This document shows, in pieces, positions 24,273-32,630 of a DNA stretch of 38,059 bases. Every line of letters begins with the position of its first letter. The first letter of the stretch is position 1. The notes under the pieces were generated by a model, which was not told the origin of the DNA, ran no database searches, and was given only the letters and a program-made list of their open reading frames with translations. Source of the DNA: JBFGJY01 sp041576975 (lineage in GTDB: Bacteria; Pseudomonadota; Gammaproteobacteria; UBA4575); assembly GCA_041576975.1 (NCBI GenBank), contig JBFGJY010000020.1:1-38059 (forward strand), written 5' to 3'. A program made the position numbers and the translations under genes.

Positions 24273-24563
24273 TTAGGGACTACCGAAGATACAGCCGGAG
24301 TTCGTAACCACAATTGGAAAATCACCAAGGTCTCGCATAATTTGTGCGACATTGTAATTTTCCAACATTGGTTTTACATCATCAGCTTGAATGTCTTTTA
24401 TACATTCATCCATAACGCGTAGGATATACATTTTTTCATTTTCGATGACACGAAAGTTTATACTCTCTTGCTTTTCATGCTGCCATTCTTCAGTGGTGGC
24501 ATTTGGAAAATGGTCCACAAGATATTCTTGAATTAATCTTGTTACGTCTGCATTATGAGGCAT
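24273..24563 (-). CDS. Hypothetical protein at the end of the mtoX cluster
   Basis: The 96-residue product begins MPHNADVTRLIQEYLVDHFP and has no signal peptide or recognised motif. It ends with a hydrophobic strand (FPIVVTNSGCIFGSP) containing one cysteine. It starts 10 bp after the stop of a TlpA-like gene on the same strand, so it is probably the last gene of the methanethiol oxidase cluster. Function unknown. Confidence 0.6.
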   Translation of the reverse strand: MPHNADVTRLIQEYLVDHFPNATTEEWQHEKQESINFRVIENEKMYILRVMDECIKDIQADDVKPMLENYNVAQIMRDLGDFPIVVTNSGCIFGSP

Positions 24564-24573
24564 TTAGCGGCGC

Positions 24574-25209
24574 TTAATTTATTTGCACTGGGCTAGCAGT
24601 ATCCTGGCGATCACAACCCCAGCATATAAACTCTTTTAAGCTTGCAAAAAACGATTTCTTTTTTATAGGTTCAGATGACTCGCCATTAGCCATACGTTCA
24701 AATCTAACAATCAACCCATCTAAAAACTTCACCATTTCAGGCGAATCCCATTCACGCTCACCGGTTGCTTTATAAATGAGTTTACCTTCCGGATTAATTA
24801 AGAATGTAGTTGGTAAGCCACGAACGCCCCAGCTCGCAAGACTCATATCTTTATCAAGAAGGATAGTGAAATTGACTGGGACTGACTCTAAGAATTTTTT
24901 CACCCCAGCCAAGCTCGGTCCAACATGTACACCTACCACTTCTAATCCCCTACTATTGAGTTGATTATGTAGGTTATTCATTGCTGGCATCTCTTTACGA
25001 CAAGGTATACACCATGTCGCCCAAAAGTTCAGCAATACAAACTTACCTTGATAATCATCTAAACTTATACTCCTGCCATCAGTCGTATCCAAATTAAAAC
25101 CACTCGCTTTTGGTTCACCGTCTATAGGGTCCATAAGCATTCTAGCCTGCGCAGTACTCAAAGATAAAATCAGTAGTACGAACAAATTAATTAGCATGCG
25201 CTTGATCAT
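24574..25209 (-). CDS. TlpA-like periplasmic thioredoxin-family protein (1)
   Basis: The start at 25209 (MIKRMLINLF) is preferred to an upstream in-frame ATG because it directly begins a signal peptide ending near AQA. The 211-residue protein has a TlpA/ResA thioredoxin fold with active site WCIPCRKEM (C67 and C70), the LLNFWATWC strand and the cis-proline region GLPTTFLINPEGKL. A C-terminal extension holds a second CxxC pair (CWGC). Such proteins reduce disulfides in periplasmic clients, often during cytochrome c or copper-site maturation. It is paralogous to the next gene upstream, with which it shares an LMDP mature N-terminus. Confidence 0.88.
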   Translation of the reverse strand: MIKRMLINLFVLLILSLSTAQARMLMDPIDGEPKASGFNLDTTDGRSISLDDYQGKFVLLNFWATWCIPCRKEMPAMNNLHNQLNSRGLEVVGVHVGPSLAGVKKFLESVPVNFTILLDKDMSLASWGVRGLPTTFLINPEGKLIYKATGEREWDSPEMVKFLDGLIVRFERMANGESSEPIKKKSFFASLKEFICWGCDRQDTASPVQIN

Positions 25210-25287
25210 GGTTACCCTATCCCTTCTTTTTGTATTTAAACGTATAAATACCATGTAATTTTGATTGAAAAACTATCAATAAGTTCG

Positions 25288-25863
25288 TCAGTGTAATTGG
25301 CTGTCACGTAGTGACACCATGGGTTTGTAATCATCCAGCATGGCCTGGAGAAAATCGATCATGAATGGTGAATTCCATACACGCGAACCTACAGCTCGAT
25401 AACGTATATTGCCTTCAGGGTCTACAACAAACGTCGTCGGCAATAATGGTACACCCCAATGACCTAGCTCTAAATTCATATCTATTAATACCGGATAGGT
25501 GATTTTGTTTAGTTTAACTACTGAATTAACACCCTCTACATCATCCCCAGCATGAATTGAAAGTACTATTAATTTTTCTTTCCCAAGTAATTCATATGCA
25601 TATTGCAGTGTAGTCATTTCGCTCTTGCACACATTGCAGGATATTGCCCAAAAGTTTATCAATACAAACATGCCTCGAAAATTGCTCAGTTCCTGCTTGT
25701 TCCCAGATATATCATACAACTCAAAATTCTGTGCTTGAACATTGAGTGGATAGGGATCCATCAAACGCCCATCTTCAGCAAACAATTGGTGAGACACCAT
25801 AAAAAAACTTAGTGATAACAAAGACAGTGTTATAAATGAATGGTTTTTAAACGTCGTATACAT
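25288..25863 (-). CDS. TlpA-like periplasmic thioredoxin-family protein (2)
   Basis: This 191-residue protein has a signal peptide ending near HQLFA and a thioredoxin fold with CNVC at residues 76-79 (FWAISCNVCKSEM), where the usual WCxxC tryptophan is replaced by Ser. The cis-proline stretch LPTTFVVDPEGN is intact. It shares the RLMDP start and overall layout with the TlpA-like gene downstream, so the two arose by duplication. It lies 8 bp after the dihaem cytochrome gene. A role in maturing the copper or haem proteins of this cluster is inferred from position. Confidence 0.87.
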   Translation of the reverse strand: MYTTFKNHSFITLSLLSLSFFMVSHQLFAEDGRLMDPYPLNVQAQNFELYDISGNKQELSNFRGMFVLINFWAISCNVCKSEMTTLQYAYELLGKEKLIVLSIHAGDDVEGVNSVVKLNKITYPVLIDMNLELGHWGVPLLPTTFVVDPEGNIRYRAVGSRVWNSPFMIDFLQAMLDDYKPMVSLRDSQLH

Positions 25864-25871
25864 TAAAACTT

Positions 25872-27212
25872 TTATTTATTTTCATGCGCCCAGTTTGGAT
25901 CATCGACACTGACATCTCCAATTGGTGCCGCAAAGGCATCTGCCACGAGGGTTGCTACATTATCTCCTGTTAATGACTCTAAGAAAGCTACTAAATTATC
26001 AATTTCTGCATCAGTTAGATTTAGTGGCTTAATCAACGGGCTAAGCACCTCATTGGGTACCCCGCCTTGATTATAAAATTCAATTACTTCGCGTAAAGTT
26101 AGCATGGACCCATTGTGCATATAGGGCGCTGTCAACACGACATTTCGTAAAGGAGGTGTGCGAAATTTCCAGCGATCATTTGGATCTTCTGTAACTTCGT
26201 ATAGGCCCAAATCATTTTCTTTAGGCCTTGAAACTGAACGAATCACACTTGTATCTAATTCTGTGAATACGCCGGGTGCTAATTGCACTCTCTTAGTTTT
26301 AGGCTCTGTACCCATTGAGACTTGATAACCAAGACCTGTGTTGTGCAGTTGATCATCAGTAAACAATGCATAATCGTCATGTACTAAATGGCAAGTATTG
26401 CAAGCACCTTTACCTGTGAAAAGATTAAAACCCTGTTTTACTTGCTCGCTGACAGCATCTTCTTGATTTCCAAAATACCAGCGATCAAAAGGTGAGTTGG
26501 CCGCATTGAGAGTTCGCTGATAGCTGGCAAGCGCCATACCAATCGTCTCCATAGTAGGCCCACGACCGTTAAATGCAGCTTCAAATAAATCATCATACTC
26601 CTTGATGGCTTTTATTTTATTGATCACATAACCAACCGATGGATTCGCCATTTCATTGCGTGCTAAAAATGGTGCCCAGACTTGCTGTTCTAATGTCGAT
26701 TCTCGACCATCATGAAAAATTTTGCCTAAGTATGCAGAATTGTATACGGTTGGCGCATTACGTTTACCTGTACGTCCCTCAACGCCCACCGAAGTTTCTA
26801 GTTCATTATTTGTAAAACCCTGCTCGGGTATATGACAAATCGCACAAGAAAATGTGTTATTGATGGATAAACGTCGATCAAAAAAAAGCTTCCTCCCCAG
26901 CGTCACTTTTTCCGCAGTAATAGGATTATCTTTAGGAACTGGAACTACAGGCAGTCCTAACGGGGGATTAGCAACAAACTCCAGCAGATTAGCTTCTCTA
27001 CCTATTCTATTTTGCAGATCAAGTGAATGAGTCTTGTAGTCTATAGATTCGTAACCAGTCTTATCATCGCCTGGGCCTAATACAGCCTTATTCTGTTGTG
27101 CCAAAACTTCGGCTGAACTTCGCAAACTGGTTGATACAACTATTAAACCAGCAACAACTATAAGAATTAATGCATTAACAAAGATAAATGAAATTTTCTT
27201 TACGAATCGCAT
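25872..27212 (-). CDS. Dihaem cytochrome c peroxidase/MauG-family protein
   Basis: The 446-residue protein has an N-terminal membrane anchor or uncleaved signal (about residues 8-30) and two haem-binding motifs, CAICH at 123-127 and CNTCH at 271-275. Family segments include FFDRRLSINNTFSCAICH, GKRNAPTVYNSAY, FHDGRESTLEQQ and the C-terminal APYMHNGSMLTLREVIEFYN. It may act as a peroxidase removing the H2O2 made by methanethiol oxidase, or as a MauG-like maturase. MauG-type genes are known neighbours of mtoX in other bacteria. It is 2 bp from the SCO gene upstream. Confidence 0.92.
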   Translation of the reverse strand: MRFVKKISFIFVNALILIVVAGLIVVSTSLRSSAEVLAQQNKAVLGPGDDKTGYESIDYKTHSLDLQNRIGREANLLEFVANPPLGLPVVPVPKDNPITAEKVTLGRKLFFDRRLSINNTFSCAICHIPEQGFTNNELETSVGVEGRTGKRNAPTVYNSAYLGKIFHDGRESTLEQQVWAPFLARNEMANPSVGYVINKIKAIKEYDDLFEAAFNGRGPTMETIGMALASYQRTLNAANSPFDRWYFGNQEDAVSEQVKQGFNLFTGKGACNTCHLVHDDYALFTDDQLHNTGLGYQVSMGTEPKTKRVQLAPGVFTELDTSVIRSVSRPKENDLGLYEVTEDPNDRWKFRTPPLRNVVLTAPYMHNGSMLTLREVIEFYNQGGVPNEVLSPLIKPLNLTDAEIDNLVAFLESLTGDNVATLVADAFAAPIGDVSVDDPNWAHENK

Positions 27213-27214
27213 TA

Positions 27215-27955
27215 TTAATTTCCATTCGCGCTTAATACACCATCTTCAATAAGAAGCGTCTTAATATCTGCTGTAACAAGCTGATCATGCAAAAAAGAGA
27301 CACTGTATTCTTGCCGAATATTTTTCGATCGATCAATTAAAAATGCACGCAACACGTGGGCCATCGCACCGGTGTAATTACCCTCTTCGTCAAATTCCTT
27401 AATTACCATCTGGCCGTATTGTTCGATGACCGGTTTTAATGCTTCTTCTGATGCTGTCGTCAAAAATAACCACTGTGGATCGCCCTCTTCAAATCCCGCA
27501 CCATATAATTTCATCACTTCAGGGGTATCATGTTCGGGATCAAAACTAATACTAATAAGACGAATTGCATCGGCAAGATTTGGATTTTTTTTGAATCTTT
27601 CTTTGATTTTATAAAACACCGCAGTCGCCAAAGGACATCCATTTAGATCCGTACAACTACTATATATAAAAGTAAGCAATACAATTTTATCTCCAAATAA
27701 ACTCTCTAATTCGAGCACTTCTCCATTCTCAGCTAATACTAAACCACCGCCTGCAGAAGTTATCTTGGGTAATGTATATGTACCAGGCTTAGGAACTTCA
27801 TACGGTAACGTTGGTGTCCAGCCATCTGCCATGACCATCACTTCCGCACGTGCAGCACGTGAATCAGGCAGCGGTGTATCGTCATCAAATTCACGATCAC
27901 ATGCCGATATCGCAAGCAGCAATATAATTAGAGAGTGATAGTTTAAGATTCTCAT
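27215..27955 (-). CDS. SCO1/SenC-family lipoprotein, CX5C variant
   Basis: The 246-residue product starts with a lipoprotein signal ending LAISAC, with Cys19 the predicted lipidated residue. The thioredoxin-like SCO domain has C101 and C107 in YSSCTDLNGCPLATAV, so the copper-binding cysteines are separated by five residues, not the usual three. The distal histidine is probably the one in GAMAHVLRAF. SCO proteins deliver or reduce copper sites. Its place directly after mtoX fits supply of copper to methanethiol oxidase. A terminator-like hairpin separates it from mtoX. Confidence 0.9.
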   Translation of the reverse strand: MRILNYHSLIILLLAISACDREFDDDTPLPDSRAARAEVMVMADGWTPTLPYEVPKPGTYTLPKITSAGGGLVLAENGEVLELESLFGDKIVLLTFIYSSCTDLNGCPLATAVFYKIKERFKKNPNLADAIRLISISFDPEHDTPEVMKLYGAGFEEGDPQWLFLTTASEEALKPVIEQYGQMVIKEFDEEGNYTGAMAHVLRAFLIDRSKNIRQEYSVSFLHDQLVTADIKTLLIEDGVLSANGN

Positions 27956-27983
27956 TTATAAAAAAACATTTAACAAACAACAA

Positions 27984-28002
27984 GGCCGCCTCATGGGCGG
28001 CC
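27984..28002 (-). terminator. GC-rich hairpin after mtoX
   Basis: GGCCGCC pairs exactly with GGCGGCC, and on the minus strand the stem is followed by TTGTTGTTTGTT and later a T-run. It lies 52 bp past the mtoX stop and before the SCO gene. It probably terminates or attenuates the transcript so that mtoX is made in excess of its maturation proteins. Confidence 0.65.
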
Positions 28003-28054
28003 CTGCTTCAGTTATTTAAACTACTGATTACATTACTGTAACAGAGCTAACTCT

Positions 28055-29434
28055 TTACTCTACTTGTGACAACATTGTGTCCGTTGAGTTCGGCATTTGC
28101 GAATATAGTGAATATGCACCAAAGCGCATTTGATGTGCACGACCTAGCTTTAGTTTGTAGAAATCAATGGTGAACTCATGATTGAGTTGTTTACCGTCCC
28201 AGGTAAATAGCTTAAAGAACTGCTCATCAGCATCACCAGTCTTATCCCAATTACCTAACAAAGATGACGTAAAGTAGGTACGCTTGCCATCCCAACTTTG
28301 TGAAATCATGTTGACCTGGGAGCCAATTACATGTTCGTAAGTTTGCTTAGGATTGAACGGATCTGAAATATCAAAAAATCGTGTTTTACCATCCATAAAG
28401 GTTTGTACCCAAAGACCATTATCATCTGCGGTAATTGAAATATCTACCGGTAACGGCACCTTGGAAGGATCACCAATGTCACCAACGGCCTTGGCTTGCC
28501 ACTCGCCAGCATCATCTTCATAAATCAACCAGATTTGCGAAGTCAACGCAGTGGTGGTGAAGCAGTAATTATGTTGAGACCCCCATGCACAACGAATTTC
28601 TAATGGCGCTCCAGGTACTTCAAGTACTTTTTTAGGCTTGCGAGTGTGCAAATTCCAGACCACTACAGTATTGCCGAAACGCTTCATGGCTTCTGGATCC
28701 GCTAACATCTTGCCAAAATCCATCATGTAGTTAGACCAACCTGTAAATGAAGAGGTGACCATCAAATTACGTCGTGGTAAGACACGAACATCGTATCCAT
28801 ATCCATCTGCAACATTTCCTGCTTTTATTGCGCCGCGAAGATTTTCATCTGTAGGGTTCCAATGGGCAGCTACAAATTCACCTTCATTGGTAAATTCCGC
28901 CATTCCAGTACGTCCCCCATGATCTACATTATTAGATAAGGCGCTGACCATAATTCGACCTGGCAATGCGTACATGGTGTGAGGACCTACCATACCACCA
29001 GTTTTTTCTACAAAGTCAGTAATAACTTTATGTAGCTTGGGTTTAGCAGGTTCGGTGTGAACATCAAATATAAAAATTTTATTGCTGTCCAAACCACCTG
29101 CAAACAGATAGCGACGATCATCGGTTAAACCTGAATGATGGGCCTCATTGCGACCGCCTACGGAAAGTACGTTTACTACTTTCCCATAATTTTCCGATTT
29201 AGGATTAACAGAAACCGTTACAAGTTTGTCTTGCTCATCGCCTAAGCCTTCAACGCCTAAGGTCCACACATAAACATAGTCTTCTTGGCCAACAATCTTT
29301 GCCATGTAGGGAGACATGCATGTCTCATCTGCCATAGCGGTAGACAGAAAACCAACTGCAGATGCTAGCACGACACATAGAAATGCAAGTGTACTTTGCA
29401 TCCATTTGGCTTGTGATTTTGCCATTTTCTTCAT
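28055..29434 (-). CDS. mtoX: Methanethiol oxidase (SELENBP1 family)
   Basis: The 459-residue protein has a signal peptide (hydrophobic run ending near STAMA, about residue 35) and the SELENBP1 beta-propeller sequence: HHSGLTDDRRYLFAGGLDSN, VGPHTMYALPGRIMVSALSN, GYDVRVLPRRNLMVTSSFTG and DGKRTYFTSSLLGNW. Bacterial members with signal peptides are copper-dependent methanethiol oxidases, which convert CH3SH to formaldehyde, H2S and H2O2 in the periplasm. The adjoining SCO and MauG-type genes match the known mtoX context. Products would enter the formaldehyde and formate genes elsewhere in this window. GGAG lies 10 bases before the start. Confidence 0.93.
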   Translation of the reverse strand: MKKMAKSQAKWMQSTLAFLCVVLASAVGFLSTAMADETCMSPYMAKIVGQEDYVYVWTLGVEGLGDEQDKLVTVSVNPKSENYGKVVNVLSVGGRNEAHHSGLTDDRRYLFAGGLDSNKIFIFDVHTEPAKPKLHKVITDFVEKTGGMVGPHTMYALPGRIMVSALSNNVDHGGRTGMAEFTNEGEFVAAHWNPTDENLRGAIKAGNVADGYGYDVRVLPRRNLMVTSSFTGWSNYMMDFGKMLADPEAMKRFGNTVVVWNLHTRKPKKVLEVPGAPLEIRCAWGSQHNYCFTTTALTSQIWLIYEDDAGEWQAKAVGDIGDPSKVPLPVDISITADDNGLWVQTFMDGKTRFFDISDPFNPKQTYEHVIGSQVNMISQSWDGKRTYFTSSLLGNWDKTGDADEQFFKLFTWDGKQLNHEFTIDFYKLKLGRAHQMRFGAYSLYSQMPNSTDTMLSQVE

Positions 29435-29811
29435 AATCTTATGACTCCATATCGTTATTAGATTTATCAGACCTAAGGCCTAAATTCTTCTTTGAATTCG
29501 GACAACACTAGCTCTAGGATTAATGTCAAATTTACCCGAGTCAGTGAAAAAACAACTGCCACATTATGCCGCATCTACATTCCCAATCAAAGGCATATAA
29601 GAATTGCTCAATTACCTGCAAAATCAATATGCTATTTAATTATTTAGACAAGAAACTAGATGTGCCGAAGATCAATTTAAAGACAAATTTTTTCAATACT
29701 AAATAAGCCCTTGTAATCATTATCGAAATTATCCATCTGGATACAACATCATGGTGGAACTGCTGCTATTCTAAGGCCTCTAAATATAGATTAGCTTCTA
29801 TCAAAACTAAG
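29435..29811. other. Divergent promoter region mtoX / sco
   Basis: This 377-bp AT-rich gap must contain promoters for mtoX (minus) and the second SCO gene (plus). I see no coding sequence and no clear operator. Confidence 0.45.
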
Positions 29812-30381
29812 ATGCACTACCTATTTCGAGATGTAACTATATTGATTTGTCTCAGTTTCTTTGCCCTGAGTATCACGGCAGAAGAAGACATTGTCGGGGG
29901 AGACTTTGTACTCAGATCTCATCTAAATGAGCCTTATTCCTTGACAGATTCTAGAGGAAAAGTTGTTCTATTGTTTTTTGGTTTCACGCATTGTCCTGAT
30001 GTATGTCCAAACACACTCAGCACTGTGCAGACTGTGCTCAGCCAGTTAGGAGATCGATCCACAGATGTACAAACGCTATTGGTTAGTGTCGATCCGCAAC
30101 GCGACACTCCTACAGTATTAGAAGAATACTTGAAATATTTTGATAGTAATTTCATTGGCTTAACAGGCGCAATTGAAGAAATAGATAAAGTAATCAAACA
30201 ATACAAAGGATTCTATTCGTATAAAGGCAATACTACAGGTGACTCATATTCGGTAGATCACACTTCCAATTTATACATTATTGATACGGAGGGTGCAGTT
30301 ACCAATATCATTCCTTATGGCCTGCCTCCACAAGCCATTACAGAGAACATAGAAAAGCTATTGCCTAATTCTGCCAGCTAG
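29812..30381 (+). CDS. SCO1/SenC-family copper protein (canonical CX3C)
   Basis: The 189-residue protein has an N-terminal signal (hydrophobic run to about residue 23) and the canonical SCO motif HCPDVCP with C61 and C65. It continues with LLVSVDPQRDTP and the copper-ligand histidine in SYSVDHTSNLYIID. It is divergent from mtoX and is a second, distinct SCO in the cluster: normal cysteine spacing, not a lipoprotein. It could serve cytochrome oxidase or MtoX copper loading. Confidence 0.92.
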   Translation: MHYLFRDVTILICLSFFALSITAEEDIVGGDFVLRSHLNEPYSLTDSRGKVVLLFFGFTHCPDVCPNTLSTVQTVLSQLGDRSTDVQTLLVSVDPQRDTPTVLEEYLKYFDSNFIGLTGAIEEIDKVIKQYKGFYSYKGNTTGDSYSVDHTSNLYIIDTEGAVTNIIPYGLPPQAITENIEKLLPNSAS

Positions 30382-30396
30382 TCATATACCTTATAA

Positions 30397-30427
30397 GTGA
30401 AGATTTTCACTCAAGAAAAGTCTTGAG
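30397..30427. terminator. Paired hairpins between convergent sco and PCD genes
   Basis: GTGAA/TTCAC (30397-30410) and CTCAAGA/TCTTGAG (30410-30427) are perfect stems back to back in the 63-bp gap between convergent genes. They probably act as a bidirectional terminator, though U-runs are short. Confidence 0.5.
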
Positions 30428-30444
30428 AACAATAGAAAAAAACA

Positions 30445-30831
30445 CTACTTATATTGAATATATGCAAACCGCGGGTCACTTGGCGTGCCTTCAAGATCCC
30501 CCGCTTCCTTGCCCGGCTGCCACATCACTACTTCTTCAATTTTCTTCGCCAACTCAAAGTCTTTATTTGTGACTCCTTTGGCTGCATGATTCATCAATTT
30601 GCAAATGACAAAGGCATAAGACACAGTTAAATCAGGGTGATGAAACGCCGCCTCGGATAGATGGCCAATCGTATTTACCACCATAAGTGTGCCTTTCCAA
30701 CCATGAGTTTTGTATTTTCGACGAATCCAACCATTTTCATAAAACCAGGCTGGCAATTCCTCTGCTAAACGTGCTTTTATTTCTTCTTCTGAGTAGGTCT
30801 GCTCAGATTTTTTATCGCGCCATTTTGACAT
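30445..30831 (-). CDS. Pterin-4a-carbinolamine dehydratase family protein
   Basis: From the ATG at 30831 (GGAG 9 bases upstream; an earlier TTG is disregarded) the product has 128 residues. The PCD core is visible: LPAWFYENGWIRRKYKTHGW, AFHHPDLTVSYAFVICKLMN (HHPDxxxxY) and TNKDFELAKKIE. PCD dehydrates 4a-hydroxy-tetrahydropterins; no aromatic amino acid hydroxylase is nearby. PCD-like genes also occur in the archaeal-type C1 gene clusters of methylotrophs, so a role in methanopterin metabolism is a reasonable inference here. The C-terminal extension DPRFAYIQYK is outside the core. Confidence 0.88.
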   Translation of the reverse strand: MSKWRDKKSEQTYSEEEIKARLAEELPAWFYENGWIRRKYKTHGWKGTLMVVNTIGHLSEAAFHHPDLTVSYAFVICKLMNHAAKGVTNKDFELAKKIEEVVMWQPGKEAGDLEGTPSDPRFAYIQYK

Positions 30832-30936
30832 GATCGCATTCTCCAAGATATGGTTGTCAAATTATACCAATATTTAATTTGGGCTACTTAGCAATTAATA
30901 GGTGCATAACAATAAAATTAGCAATACATTAATGTT

Positions 30937-32625
30937 ATGAATACAGGAGTTAAAACGCAAAGGAATAAGTGGCGTGGTCAGCAGCGTGGCAGACAAGTTG
31001 ACCCATCCGCACTAGAAGAAATTCAAACACTCATAAGTTCTTTCCCATTACGAAAAGACCTTCTGATTGAGTACCTGCATCTTATCCAAGACAAATACCA
31101 TCATATTTCTTCAACACATATAGTTGCACTTGCACATGAGCTTAAATTAGCTCCTGCCGAAGTCTACGAAGTTGCGACTTTTTATCATCATTTTGATGTT
31201 GTAAAAGAAAATGAAACTCCACCGCCTGCATTAACAGTGCGTGTTTGTGATTCAATTACTTGTGAAATCTTTGGTGCAGAAACTTTATATAGCGAACTGC
31301 AAAAATTTTATGGTAAGCAAGTACGCATTCAACGCGTTCCATGTGTTGGACGTTGTGCAGAAGCCCCTATAGCTGTAGTTGGAAAAAACGCAATTGATCA
31401 TGCAAAGTTAGAAGTGGTTTGTGATGCGGTTGAAGTCAACAGTATTGACCCCTCAATTTCAGACTACATAAGTTATAACAGCTATGTAAATAGTGGCGGT
31501 TATCAATTAATAAGACGTTATATCGACAGTACTAATAGCTCTGAAAAGATTATAGAAATATTAAAAGATTCGGGTTTGCGTGGACTAGGCGGCGCAGGCT
31601 TTCCCGCGGGAAAAAAATGGGAGCTTGTGCGCCAGCAAACAGGGCCTCGTGTATTAGCAATTAATATTGATGAGGGCGAGCCTGGTACTTTTAAAGACCG
31701 TTACTTTTTAGAAAGAGATCCACATCGATTTATTGAAGGCGCACTAATTGCAACCCATGCGGTAGAAATCGATGAAATATACATTTATCTACGCGATGAA
31801 TATGCCGGCTGTTATGAAATCTTATTACAAGAGTTAGATCAGCTAAGAAAAGATCCACCTTGTCAATTACCTCACATTGAATTACGTCGCGGTGCAGGTG
31901 CATATATATGCGGTGAAGAATCCGCCATGATCGAATCAATTGAAGGTAAACGTGGAATGCCTCGATTACGACCCCCCTATGTGGCCCAGGTGGGAGTATT
32001 TGGGCGTCCTACACTTGAGCACAATTTAGAAACGCTATTTTGGATACGAGATATTTTAGAAAAAGGCGCACACTGGTTTGGTTTACAAGGACGAAATGAT
32101 CGAAGCGGAATGCGCTCATATTCTGTAAGTGGGCGGGTAAAAAAACCTGGTGTGGTTGTAACTGATGCTGGCATTACGGTAAATGAGCTCATAGAAGAGC
32201 ACTGCGGTGGTAGGCTGGATGGCCATACTTTTTATGGGTATTTTCCGGGCGGTGCATCGGGCGGAATTTTACCGGCATCGATGGGAGACCTTCCATTAGA
32301 TTTTGGTACATTAGAAGAGCATGGTTGCTTCATTGGATCAGCAGCGATCATTATATTATCTGACAAAGACAGTGCCCGTACTACTGCTACCAATGCAATG
32401 CGATTTTTCGAACATGAATCTTGTGGACAATGCACACCATGTCGTGTTGGTACTGCGAAAGCCGTGGACTTAATGAAAGAAAAGACTTGGAATATACCCT
32501 TATTACGTGATCTTACGGGAGTAATGCGTGATGCTTCAATTTGCGGATTAGGCCAAGCAGCGCCCAATCCAATGGAAAGCGTTATAAAATATTTTCCTCA
32601 TGAACTGAATGACAATGAAACTTAG
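30937..32625 (+). CDS. fdh1B: Formate dehydrogenase beta subunit (fused NuoE-NuoF type)
   Basis: The 562-residue protein fuses two modules. Residues 1 to about 165 are a NuoE/FdsG-like [2Fe-2S] domain (C104, C109, C136 and C140). The rest is NuoF/FdsB-like, with GLRGLGGAGFPAGKKWE and DEGEPGTFKDR for FMN and NADH binding, and ESCGQCTPCRVG for a [4Fe-4S] cluster. It passes electrons from the alpha subunit to NAD+. The fusion and size resemble Methylobacterium Fdh1B. It is 5 bp upstream of the alpha subunit and divergent from the PCD gene. Confidence 0.93.
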   Translation: MNTGVKTQRNKWRGQQRGRQVDPSALEEIQTLISSFPLRKDLLIEYLHLIQDKYHHISSTHIVALAHELKLAPAEVYEVATFYHHFDVVKENETPPPALTVRVCDSITCEIFGAETLYSELQKFYGKQVRIQRVPCVGRCAEAPIAVVGKNAIDHAKLEVVCDAVEVNSIDPSISDYISYNSYVNSGGYQLIRRYIDSTNSSEKIIEILKDSGLRGLGGAGFPAGKKWELVRQQTGPRVLAINIDEGEPGTFKDRYFLERDPHRFIEGALIATHAVEIDEIYIYLRDEYAGCYEILLQELDQLRKDPPCQLPHIELRRGAGAYICGEESAMIESIEGKRGMPRLRPPYVAQVGVFGRPTLEHNLETLFWIRDILEKGAHWFGLQGRNDRSGMRSYSVSGRVKKPGVVVTDAGITVNELIEEHCGGRLDGHTFYGYFPGGASGGILPASMGDLPLDFGTLEEHGCFIGSAAIIILSDKDSARTTATNAMRFFEHESCGQCTPCRVGTAKAVDLMKEKTWNIPLLRDLTGVMRDASICGLGQAAPNPMESVIKYFPHELNDNET

Positions 32626-32630
32626 TAAAA

